Source of the DNA: a virus | Reading direction: 5' to 3' (one strand) | Virus record (IMG/VR): IMGVR_UViG_3300020583_000036 | Span: 1-28,049 of that record | Length of the DNA stretch: 28,049 nt | Shown here: one piece after another, positions 1 to 5,700 of the stretch | Position numbering within the stretch: position 1 is the stretch's first letter | Layout of the letters: each line of letters opens with the position of its first letter | Program-made: the position numbers and the translations under genes | The notes under the pieces: generated by a model | What the model saw: the letters and a program-made list of their open reading frames with translations, nothing else | Databases searched by the model: none | What the model was told of the DNA's origin: nothing

Positions 1-161
1 CGTCCGTTGTTTGTCTCGTGCTCGGCGACGGACATCGCGAGCATGATGGCGTTGCGGTGCGACGGCTCCGACGCGAGTCCGCCCGCGCTGGGGAAGCACT
101 GGACGTAGGCGGACAGGTAGTCCGCGGCGAGGGACAGCCAATAGGATTCGTCGAGGCTCAT
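1..161 (-). CDS. Partial gene, possible endolysin (muramidase/transglycosylase-like), cut by window edge
   Basis: Only the first 53 codons are present; the frame is still open at base 1. The start is ATG at 161, in an ATGA overlap with the stop of the 33-residue ORF before it. The visible protein begins MSLDESYWLSLAADYLSAYV and reaches a helix with AMSVAEHETNNG at about residues 42-53. A hydrophobic helix leading to a Glu followed by a small polar/Gly turn resembles the catalytic-Glu helix of lysozyme-like and transglycosylase-like phage enzymes. It lies downstream of a holin candidate and lipoprotein genes, where an endolysin is often found. Function is inferred from this short motif plus position. 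It could equally be an unrelated accessory protein, because the rest of the domain lies outside the window. Confidence 0.6.
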   Translation of the reverse strand, partial: MSLDESYWLSLAADYLSAYVQCFPSAGGLASEPSHRNAIMLAMSVAEHETNNG

Positions 162-259
162 CGGTACCCCTTCAGGCTCCCCCAGTAGAGAGCGAGTCCC
201 AGGAAGTTCACGCCGTGCTTGCGGCGGCGGTACATCGGCAGCCAGTCACCGATGGCCAT
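158..259 (-). CDS. Small hypothetical protein (33 aa)
   Basis: A 33-residue ORF starting at ATG 259, inside the last codons of the preceding gene (14-base overlap), and ending in an ATGA overlap with the next gene. The sequence is basic and aromatic: MAIGDWLPMYRRRKHG, then a short hydrophobic stretch (NFLGLALYWG). It fills the only space between its neighbours and keeps the overlap style of the operon, which is the main reason to accept it. The hydrophobic stretch is too short for a confident membrane segment. No family recognised. Confidence 0.4.
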   Translation of the reverse strand: MAIGDWLPMYRRRKHGVNFLGLALYWGSLKGYR

Positions 260-572
260 GGCTGTCCTCCGGCACGCAGACCGCGCTGTCCGGCCCCGTC
301 TGCACCCACGTGCACGGCGGCGATGCGATGGTCACGCGCTGCGGGTGGCAGGGCGGCGCGGTGGGAGCAACCTGCGCGGGAGGGGCGGCGCAGGCGATGA
401 GGGCGAGCATGGCGGGGATGCCGCAGCGGGCGAGCTTGGCCCTCCACGCCTGCGAGGCCGCGTCCTGTTCGCACCGTAGGCCCCTGGTCGCCCGGAGCTT
501 GCCGCAGTCGATGCAGAGGCCCTCAGCGCGTAGGCGGTAGCGCCGCGCCTTCCATGCGGCGGGGCCCTTCAC
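246..572 (-). CDS. Cys-rich protein with an N-terminal zinc-hairpin-like motif and an internal lipobox (108 aa)
   Basis: Starts at GTG 572 in a GTGA overlap with the upstream lipoprotein gene. Residues 1-50 are basic and carry C20-x2-C23 and C34, like the small CxxC motifs of phage accessory proteins. Residues 46-61 (KLARCGIPAMLALIAC) then look like a lipoprotein signal: positive charge, short hydrophobic core and a good lipobox LIAC with Cys61. The remaining 47 residues contain ten prolines and three cysteines, recalling the proline-rich outer-membrane spanin Rz1. A lipobox so far from the start is unusual, and I see no in-frame internal start codon that would give a normal signal peptide. 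It could be a spanin-type lipoprotein with a long cytoplasmic leader, or the lipobox could be chance. Gene is likely real; role uncertain. Confidence 0.6.
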   Translation of the reverse strand: MKGPAAWKARRYRLRAEGLCIDCGKLRATRGLRCEQDAASQAWRAKLARCGIPAMLALIACAAPPAQVAPTAPPCHPQRVTIASPPCTWVQTGPDSAVCVPEDSHGHR

Positions 573-757
573 GGCGCGTCCCCCGCGTACACCGTGCCGG
601 GGCCCGCATCGTCGACCACGCAGCCCTCGCCGTGGGGCCCGCAGCCGCCCGAGGCTGGCGCATGGCCGCAGCTCGTGCCGAAGCCGATGCAGGGGCCGTC
701 CGTGGCGCAGGCGGCGACGATGGCGATGAGGGCGAGGGGGAGGATGGCGAGCTTCAT
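569..757 (-). CDS. Small lipoprotein, candidate outer-membrane spanin (62 aa)
   Basis: ATG at 757 overlaps the previous stop as TGATG. The protein starts MKLAILPLALIAIVAAC, a textbook type II signal peptide: Lys2, hydrophobic core, and lipobox VAAC with Cys17 as the lipidated residue. The mature part is about 46 residues, rich in Gly and Cys (C23, C30, C39, C46), ending in an acidic tail. A lipoprotein this short beside a holin in a phage lysis region fits an o-spanin (Rz1-like) role: anchored in the outer membrane and joining an inner-membrane partner in the last step of lysis. Against this, it is not proline-rich and no clear i-spanin partner is seen. The lipoprotein call is strong, the spanin call tentative. 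Confidence 0.75.
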   Translation of the reverse strand: MKLAILPLALIAIVAACATDGPCIGFGTSCGHAPASGGCGPHGEGCVVDDAGPGTVYAGDAP

Positions 758-1017
758 CACTTGCCGTCCGGGTACGTCTTCTCCGCCAGCATCGCGTCCG
801 CCTGCTGCTCGACGCCCTGCACGGCCGTCTGGATGGGCGTCAGCGTGCCGTTGCTGAGGCCCTCCAGGTCGTCCGCAAGGCCCTTCGCAAGCGCGATGAG
901 GGGGGCGACGACGGCCGCATCGGGCACGCCCACCGCAGCCGCCGCGTTCACCGCGAGCTGCGCGGCCTGGAGGCCCTTCTCCACGTCGGTCAGGATGGTC
1001 TGCCAGTCGATGCTCAT
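757..1017 (-). CDS. Hypothetical helical protein (86 aa)
   Basis: ATG at 1017, ATGA overlap with the gene before and TGATG overlap with the lipoprotein gene after. The sequence looks wholly helical, with an amphipathic N-terminal helix (WQTILTDVEKGLQAAQLAV), an Ala/Val-rich middle (about residues 22-47) and a second amphipathic helix. The middle is only moderately hydrophobic and broken by Asp and Pro, so a membrane segment is possible but not convincing. Its position inside the lysis region suggests an accessory lysis role, but no family is recognised. Confidence 0.75.
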   Translation of the reverse strand: MSIDWQTILTDVEKGLQAAQLAVNAAAAVGVPDAAVVAPLIALAKGLADDLEGLSNGTLTPIQTAVQGVEQQADAMLAEKTYPDGK

Positions 1018-1400
1018 CGGTCGCCTCCCGCGTCACCCGTCACGGCGTCCACCCACTTCGTCAGCGTGGGACCCATCGGCGAGCTACCACCCGCATCGAG
1101 CCCGCAGCCGCCCTGTACCTGGAGCCGACCGCCCAGCCCGCACCACTGCTTCTTCACCGTGGCCATGCACGCGATGGCCTGCGCGCGCGACGCGCTGCCC
1201 GTCACGCAGTCGTCCAGGTCCGCGCCGTACGCGCCAACGTCGACCACCTGCACGGGGTTGAGCGGCGACGGGGCGGGTCCGCACGCGCACATGCCCAGCA
1301 TGAACGCGAGCACCGACAGGGTCAGCGTGACCGCGGCGACCTGCACGCGCTGCGAGGGGGAGAGCGGCGTTGCGGGGGGGCGGGGGCGGTAGGGGGTCAC
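1014..1400 (-). CDS. Membrane-anchored or lipoprotein-like Cys-rich protein (128 aa)
   Basis: GTG at 1400 overlaps the previous stop as GTGA; this start was chosen over an upstream in-frame start at 1436 because the latter would invade the preceding gene. Residues 1-19 are basic and proline-rich. Residues 20-37 form one hydrophobic segment, followed by C38-A-C40-G-P. Either Cys could be lipidated (LGMC or MCAC), though both are imperfect lipoboxes, so a simple signal anchor is also possible. The exported part holds four more cysteines (C65, C78, C87, C99), spaced as if for two disulfides. It lies between a CxxC protein and a helical protein in the lysis region. No family recognised. Confidence 0.75.
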   Translation of the reverse strand: MTPYRPRPPATPLSPSQRVQVAAVTLTLSVLAFMLGMCACGPAPSPLNPVQVVDVGAYGADLDDCVTGSASRAQAIACMATVKKQWCGLGGRLQVQGGCGLDAGGSSPMGPTLTKWVDAVTGDAGGDR

Positions 1401-1630
1401 AGTTTCACCTTCGGGTTGTAGGCAGGCGCCGAGCACACGAGGAACCGCGGCTCACCGAAGCGGATGTTCGGCGTCCCGTCCGGCCGCATCGGGATGGGCG
1501 GCGTATAGAACTGCGTGCCCTTGAGGCGCTCGTCGGAGCCGCTGATGCCGCAGCGAGCGCAGAACGGCGGGTAGCAGGTCTTCCACTCGCCATCGTGAGC
1601 GCAGGCGTCCTGACTTACTCGGTAGCTCAC
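1397..1630 (-). CDS. Small Cys-rich hypothetical protein (77 aa)
   Basis: GTG at 1630 in a GTGA overlap with the preceding gene, and the same overlap at its own end. Cysteines at 10, 19, 24, 27 and 66 include a CARC knuckle at 24-27, suggesting a small zinc-binding or disulfide-stabilised fold. A segment rich in Pro and aromatic residues follows (about residues 40-60). It contains SDERLK at 32-37, matching the active-site hexapeptide of chaperone-of-endosialidase domains, but nothing else of that domain is present, so this looks coincidental. Function unknown. Confidence 0.7.
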   Translation of the reverse strand: MSYRVSQDACAHDGEWKTCYPPFCARCGISGSDERLKGTQFYTPPIPMRPDGTPNIRFGEPRFLVCSAPAYNPKVKL

Positions 1631-1857
1631 GACAGACCCTCCAGGCTGATTGAGACCGACGTGAGCGCGGCGGGGTCGATGCCACGAAGCTCGATGACCT
1701 GCTGGAGCACGTCGAGCCATCGGTCGCCCGGCTTCCACCCGAAGTGGCCACCGCTCTGCACGGAGTTGTCGGACGTGGTCTTCCACCAGAGGTCGACCTT
1801 CCAGAAATACGAGCGGCCCTCTTCGGTCGCGGGCACGCGAGGCGTCATCGACAGCAT
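1627..1857 (-). CDS. Hypothetical protein (76 aa)
   Basis: Placed at ATG 1857, a TGATG overlap with the holin-candidate stop; GTG at 1860 is an equally coupled alternative adding one residue. The protein has a Trp-rich half (SYFWKVDLWWKTTSDNSV, then HFGWKPGDRW) followed by a helix DVLQQVIELRG and an Ile/Ser-rich end. It looks like a compact soluble alpha/beta protein without membrane segment or signal peptide. It sits directly behind the holin candidate, which says only that it is co-expressed with lysis genes. No family recognised. Confidence 0.7.
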   Translation of the reverse strand: MLSMTPRVPATEEGRSYFWKVDLWWKTTSDNSVQSGGHFGWKPGDRWLDVLQQVIELRGIDPAALTSVSISLEGLS

Positions 1858-2027
1858 CACGACTCGCCCCCCTTCCCGAGCACCGGCCCGAGCGCGCCGG
1901 CCACCACGGTCCCCAGAATGCCGACGAGGTACGACGGCACCGGGACCTTCGCCACCTCGAGCACCACGACCCCCGCAATCGTCCCGAGGATGACGAGCGC
2001 GGTCCAGGGATTCAGCTTCTGAAGCAT
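1857..2027 (-). CDS. Candidate holin, two transmembrane helices (56 aa)
   Basis: A 56-residue ORF from ATG 2027, preceded by AAGAGGT about 6 bases upstream as ribosome binding site. The sequence MLQKLNPWTALVILGTIAGV begins a first hydrophobic helix (about 9-24); a short polar turn with EVAKVPVP follows, then a second helix (about 32-49), ending in a charged Gly-rich tail GKGGES. Size, two helices separated by a short loop and a polar C-terminus match small class II holins, which form holes in the inner membrane and time lysis. Position supports this: a coiled-coil protein with a C-terminal membrane anchor lies just upstream and lipoproteins lie downstream. Many unrelated small phage membrane proteins look similar, so the holin call is an inference. 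Confidence 0.7.
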   Translation of the reverse strand: MLQKLNPWTALVILGTIAGVVVLEVAKVPVPSYLVGILGTVVAGALGPVLGKGGES

Positions 2028-2051
2028 GGACGACCTCTTGGCAGTAAATCT

Positions 2052-2064
2052 ACTCCGTTGGAGT
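2052..2064 (-). other. Short hairpin in a 50-base gap
   Basis: In the non-coding gap 2028-2077 the minus strand reads ACTCC-AAC-GGAGT, a perfect 5-base-pair stem with a 3-base loop. It is followed by AGATTTACTG rather than a run of T, so it is a poor intrinsic terminator. It may simply separate the anchored coiled-coil gene from the holin candidate, or affect local RNA stability. Nothing else of note is in this gap apart from the ribosome binding site of the next gene. Confidence 0.3.
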
Positions 2065-2077
2065 GGGCGGCGCTACC

Positions 2078-2467
2078 TCAGTGGCCACGAGTCAGCGCCC
2101 ACACGAGCAGCGCCCCGCAGACCGTCAGGGCCGCACCCATGAGTGCCAGCAGTACCTTCATGGGCCCTTCCGCCTTGCGCTCGGCCACGATGACGCGGTG
2201 CGAGCCCGTGTCCTCGGCCAGCTTGTCCTGCTTGGCCTCATGACGCGTCGCGCGCTCCTCGAGGCTTCCGATGCGCCAGTGGTGTTGGTCGAGTCGAGAC
2301 GCATGGGCAGCGAACCGCTCCACGTCGTTCTTCTCGTGCATCGCCTGGTTGTCGACGATGCGCTGAAGGGTGCCCTGGATGGCGGCGTTCGTGTGCCCGA
2401 GCTCGCGCTCCGACTCGCACGCGTCGAGGAACTCTTTCAGCCGGCGATCGAGGTCGTTGTCACTCAT
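2078..2467 (-). CDS. Coiled-coil protein with C-terminal membrane anchor, lysis-accessory-like (129 aa)
   Basis: ATG at 2467 overlaps the previous stop as ATGA; the open frame continues upstream to 2506 but only inside the preceding gene. Residues 1-100 are highly charged and helical, with heptad-like stretches (such as RIGSLEERATRHEAKQDKLA). Residues 104-125 are one hydrophobic membrane segment, followed by TRGH. A charged coiled coil plus one C-terminal membrane helix resembles XhlA-type (hemolysin-associated) proteins that act with a holin. The gene directly precedes the holin candidate, which supports such a role. No catalytic motif seen. Confidence 0.75.
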   Translation of the reverse strand: MSDNDLDRRLKEFLDACESERELGHTNAAIQGTLQRIVDNQAMHEKNDVERFAAHASRLDQHHWRIGSLEERATRHEAKQDKLAEDTGSHRVIVAERKAEGPMKVLLALMGAALTVCGALLVWALTRGH

Positions 2468-2748
2468 GCCGGCTTGACCTCTCCCGTCTCCGCATCGACC
2501 CCCCACCGCTGCTTCGGATCCAGCCCGATCGCCGCCAGCGCCTTGTTGCCCGTCTCATCGAGCGCCCGCATCTCCATGGCGCACTGCTGCACGAGCAGGC
2601 CGCGCTGCTGGTCGAGCAGGGCCCGCTGCATGTCCAGCTCGCCTAGCTTGCGCTGCGCCTCGGCCACGCGAGCGCGCAGGGCCCGCATCTCGACTATCGA
2701 GTCGGCGGGGAGCTTGGGGGCTGAGTGGGCTGCGGGCTTACGTCGCAT
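2464..2748 (-). CDS. Coiled-coil hypothetical protein (94 aa)
   Basis: Starts at 2748, overlapping the tail-fibre stop by 11 bases, and ends in an ATGA overlap. Residues 18-70 form a long charged helix with heptad-like spacing (MRALRARVAEAQRKLGELDM and onward), followed by a short tail with a DPKQRWGVD segment. No signal or membrane segment. It lies between the tail fibre and the lysis region, so it could be a small structural or fibre-associated protein or a lysis accessory; the sequence does not decide. Gene likely real. Confidence 0.75.
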   Translation of the reverse strand: MRRKPAAHSAPKLPADSIVEMRALRARVAEAQRKLGELDMQRALLDQQRGLLVQQCAMEMRALDETGNKALAAIGLDPKQRWGVDAETGEVKPA

Positions 2749-4201
2749 AGTAGGGGATCTTCCTCGATGTGCCGCCGATGCTCACGACGATGAAGCCGAC
2801 CGGCGAGCCCGGGAGGGTCGCGGCGCCTCCGGAGGCCGAGGCCGCCGTGGAGATGGCCGACAGGGACAGTCCCGCCGTGGCCACCGTGAAGGTCGAGGCC
2901 GTGATGCTGGCCCACGTCGACGCGGCGATGGCAAACTGGATGGTCCCGCCGGTGGGCGCGTTGAACTGCGTGAAGGTCGACGCGTCGGCCAGGAACGCGT
3001 AGTTGGTCGTGCTGGGCGTCGCGGGCCCGAGCCAGAAGGCGCCGTAGGGCTGCGCGGGGTACTTGCCGATCGCTCCGTAGACCTGTCCGCCGCGGGTGAC
3101 CGACAGCATCGCCTCGTTGCCAGTGCTGACCGGCGTTGCGAGCGCGACGACGAACGAGCCGGGGGTGCCCGTGGGCGTGGAGCCGGCGCCCGCGCCGGGA
3201 GCCTGGGGGTCGACCTCGAAGTTGTTCGGGTTCGATCCGTTCGCCTGCTGCGCCTGCGTGAACTTCGGGAAGAGAGCCTGTGAGAAGTTGACCTGCCCGC
3301 GACCCGCCGACGTCTGCGCGCCGCCGAAGCTGATCTGGTCGGTGCCAGCCAGGCCGCCGAACAGCATGACGATGCCGCCATCCTGATTGCCCGCGCCGCC
3401 TCCGCCGCCGCCCGGCCCGGAGACCAGCAGTGCCGAGCCGCCCGTGTTGCCTGATGCCCCAGCCTGGCCGAGCAGCGCTCCCGAGGCGCCCTGGGCGCTC
3501 GGCGATGCGGTCTGATGGCCGAACAGCACGCTTCCGGACGTATTGATGCCGACGAACGGGAAGTTGCCAGTACCAGAGCTGAACGCGGCGATGGTGGTGG
3601 AGATGCCGGTCCAGTTGAAACGCAGGTAGCCGGCCGGGGACGTCGGTGCATACGCGCCGAATGCGGCATAGTCGTTGGCGAGCGCGCCGAGCTGCAGGAG
3701 CACGGCGGAGGCGTTGTTGGCGATCTGGACGTTCTGCCCCGATGGCGCGTTGATGACGGCGCCACCTGTTGAGCCCTGGCCGAACAGCAAGCCCGTGGGC
3801 GATTGGATGATGTTCTGAGAGCCAGATGGGACGCGTAGGAAGCCGGCACCGGCGGGCGACGCACCGAACGCCGCGAAGTCCGTGCTCGTCGCACCGAGCT
3901 GCAAGGCCGTCGTCCCGTTGACCGCGGCCGACACGGACGCATGGCCGCCCAGGACCACCGCGCCCGTCGAGGAGAGCGACAGGATGCTCTGCACGGCGGT
4001 CGTGTCGACGATGATGGGCGTCGTGCTCGCCCCAGGCTCCGGCACGTTGATGGGCAGACCGACGCTCACGCTTCCGGGGCTCACCCACTGCACGTCGGTA
4101 CCGCCCGCGTTCACCTGGAGGATGGTGAGCGGCGCCCCGAGCGGCTGGCTGAGCACCAGCAGCGGAAGGCCCGCGGAGCTGACCCAGAGCAGGGTGCTCA
4201 T
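2738..4201 (-). CDS. Tail fibre / receptor-binding protein (487 aa)
   Basis: ATG at 4201 in an ATGA overlap with the previous gene; the longer frame upstream is the shadow of that gene. The protein is Gly/Ser/Ala/Thr-rich with many short beta repeats, low charge and no helices, as in trimeric phage fibres. Two diverged repeats are visible: residues about 100-162 and 169-230, each starting LQLGA and containing a DF/DY-AAFGA motif. A glycine run lies at 264-269. The C-terminus SPVGFIVVSIGGTSRKIPYY is a common fibre ending. It probably recognises the host surface as part of the adhesion module with the preceding three genes. No enzymatic depolymerase signature seen; no chaperone domain at its end. 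Confidence 0.8.
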   Translation of the reverse strand: MSTLLWVSSAGLPLLVLSQPLGAPLTILQVNAGGTDVQWVSPGSVSVGLPINVPEPGASTTPIIVDTTAVQSILSLSSTGAVVLGGHASVSAAVNGTTALQLGATSTDFAAFGASPAGAGFLRVPSGSQNIIQSPTGLLFGQGSTGGAVINAPSGQNVQIANNASAVLLQLGALANDYAAFGAYAPTSPAGYLRFNWTGISTTIAAFSSGTGNFPFVGINTSGSVLFGHQTASPSAQGASGALLGQAGASGNTGGSALLVSGPGGGGGGAGNQDGGIVMLFGGLAGTDQISFGGAQTSAGRGQVNFSQALFPKFTQAQQANGSNPNNFEVDPQAPGAGAGSTPTGTPGSFVVALATPVSTGNEAMLSVTRGGQVYGAIGKYPAQPYGAFWLGPATPSTTNYAFLADASTFTQFNAPTGGTIQFAIAASTWASITASTFTVATAGLSLSAISTAASASGGAATLPGSPVGFIVVSIGGTSRKIPYYAT

Positions 4202-4575
4202 GAGAAGTACACCCCGATGCCCTCGTATGTCGTACTGACGATGTAGAGGGCCCCGCCGGGCGCGATGGGGATGACCACGCTGCCGGCGGTCCACGAGGCG
4301 GACCCGGCATCAGCCAGGTTGTACTTGAGCGTCTTGGCGTTCGTGCTCGGCCCCACCCCCAGCGGGAGGAGCTCGACACGGGTGAAGGTGTAGCCCTGCG
4401 CGAGCGACGGGACGGGGATCTGGTTGTTGCCCGCGCCGAGGTTGATGCTGCCCGGAGGCGGCGCGTTCGTGTTGGCCGGCGTCGTGGTGGGGTTGTCCTG
4501 GGCGACCGGGCTCGTGGACCCGAGGCCAAAGCCCGTGTAGCTCGTTGCAGCCAGGTAGCTCGCGGTGATGGCCAT
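4198..4575 (-). CDS. Small structural protein of the adhesion module (125 aa)
   Basis: ATG at 4575 has a strong ribosome binding site (GAGGGA, 5-6 bases upstream). The protein is beta-rich, with a flexible Asn/Pro/Thr-rich stretch (about residues 28-45) followed by strands (FTRVELLPLGVG, ASWTAGSVVIPIAPGGALYI) suggesting a small jelly-roll or beta-sandwich. It lies between the lectin-like gene and the tail fibre, to which it is coupled by an ATGA overlap, so it is probably a virion component linked to attachment. No named family recognised. Confidence 0.75.
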   Translation of the reverse strand: MAITASYLAATSYTGFGLGSTSPVAQDNPTTTPANTNAPPPGSINLGAGNNQIPVPSLAQGYTFTRVELLPLGVGPSTNAKTLKYNLADAGSASWTAGSVVIPIAPGGALYIVSTTYEGIGVYFS

Positions 4576-4584
4576 ATCGATCCC

Positions 4585-5289
4585 TCAGAGCCCGTATCTC
4601 GCGAGCAGGTAGGCGTTGACGTTCGTGATATCCCCCGCCGCGGCGGTCGCGTTCATACCGATGACCTCGGCGACGTCGACCGACGTGACCGCGGCGGCCG
4701 TGTTCTGGAGCGCGATGCCCGCGTCAGGTGTGCCTGCCGCGATGTTGCCGCTCAGCGTGTGCCCCGACCCGTTGACCTGGAAGACCTGCGTTCCGCCGGA
4801 GCTCACGATGTAGCCCCAGGCTTCCCAGGTGGCCGACGTGTACGTGGACGGCGAATCGTTCTGCGTGTTGGCGCCGATCGTCATCAGGCGACTCGCGCCG
4901 CTGTTGAGGCCCAGCGCGACCTTCGTCGTGCTCCCCAGCACCACGGTGTTCTGCGAGCCGAGGGGGCCGCCCGTGATGCGCTGGACGATCCAGAGCGTGT
5001 ACGCGTTCCCGTTGAACGGCCGCCCCACGCCGGAGAGCGACGACGTGGCCGCCCCGAAGCGCACGGCCGGCAGCGAGTTGGGCGCTCCCGTCGCGAGCAA
5101 GGACAGCGTACCGGCGCCCGTGGTGAGGTTGTTGCCCGCGGTGCTCTGGTCGTTCCAGGCCGTGGGCGTGCCGCCGCCGACGACGCCGAGGTCGCCGCGC
5201 AGCCACCACGTGAGGTTGGAGAGCTGGGAAGGGGAGAAGGACTTCACCCCGCCGCCAGCGCTCATGCTCAACCCCATGCCCAGCATCAT
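4585..5289 (-). CDS. Concanavalin A-like lectin / LamG-type jelly-roll virion protein (234 aa)
   Basis: Begins at ATG 5289 (a second ATG follows at once) with GAGG 7 bases upstream. After a short Gly/Met-rich leader, the pattern SPSQLSNLTWWLRGDLGV, then TPTAWNDQSTAGNNL, LPAVRFGAA and the ending DVAEVIGMN...NAYLLARYGL is that of phage and bacterial concanavalin A-like (LamG/pentraxin) domains, which usually open with a Trp-Leu-x-Ala/Gly-Asp motif and close with YLxxRYGL. Such domains bind carbohydrate. In a phage particle this points to host-surface binding. It sits between a spike-base-like protein and the fibre genes. No catalytic residues identified. Confidence 0.75.
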   Translation of the reverse strand: MMLGMGLSMSAGGGVKSFSPSQLSNLTWWLRGDLGVVGGGTPTAWNDQSTAGNNLTTGAGTLSLLATGAPNSLPAVRFGAATSSLSGVGRPFNGNAYTLWIVQRITGGPLGSQNTVVLGSTTKVALGLNSGASRLMTIGANTQNDSPSTYTSATWEAWGYIVSSGGTQVFQVNGSGHTLSGNIAAGTPDAGIALQNTAAAVTSVDVAEVIGMNATAAAGDITNVNAYLLARYGL

Positions 5290-5298
5290 GGCGGCACC

Positions 5299-5697
5299 TC
5301 AGAAGAGCAGGTTGCCAGCGGCCGTCGTGCCGGTCTGCCGGACGAGCGCGAGTTGGAGCGGGTAGATGGTGCCCGCAGCGAGGTTGCTCCAGGTCTGATC
5401 GGCCGTGTCCTCGACGAGGCGGCCGACGAGGTTGCCGGCCGTGCCGATGTAGACGCCGCGCGCGCAGTTCGTGAGCACCTGGTCGCCGCCGCCGACATTG
5501 ATCGCCGCCGACGAGCGCCCCCCCTCGCTCGAGACGCGAAGCTGTTGCCGCCGCGTGACCTTGACCGATGCGGTGCGCCCCTGCCCCGTCGTCGTGGAGG
5601 TCCCCTGCGCCGCCACGTCGACCGGCAGCGTGACCTTCAGGGCGCCCGCGACGTTGGGGCCCTCACCTTCGTACGTGCCCGTGATGCCTGCGCTCAT
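5299..5697 (-). CDS. Spike-base-like structural protein (132 aa)
   Basis: ATG at 5697, three bases after the large ejection-protein gene stop. The second half (GVYIGTAGNLVGRL, then SNLAAGTIYPLQLALVRQTG and TTAAGNLLF) follows the pattern of the spike base family named after RCAP_rcc01079 of the Rhodobacter gene transfer agent: a GTAG-containing hairpin, an AAGTI(Y/L)P turn and a terminal TGTTA. Members form the foot of capsid or tail spikes. The first half is more basic and may be the docking part. It opens the adhesion module, consistent with anchoring the lectin and fibre proteins. The family assignment is from memory of the motif and is moderate. Confidence 0.65.
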   Translation of the reverse strand: MSAGITGTYEGEGPNVAGALKVTLPVDVAAQGTSTTTGQGRTASVKVTRRQQLRVSSEGGRSSAAINVGGGDQVLTNCARGVYIGTAGNLVGRLVEDTADQTWSNLAAGTIYPLQLALVRQTGTTAAGNLLF

Positions 5698-5700
5698 CGC

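Noticed and set aside
1519-1535. SDERLK in the 77-residue protein as an S74-type active site
   Set aside because: Only the hexapeptide matches; the chaperone domain that should follow is absent, so it is probably chance.
2052-2064. Hairpin as a rho-independent terminator
   Set aside because: Stem of only five base pairs and no T run after it.
2694-4529. Minus-strand 611-codon ORF covering the tail fibre in another frame
   Set aside because: Arg/Pro/Ser/His-rich shadow of the fibre and neighbouring genes; the overlapping frame has a convincing fibre C-terminus.
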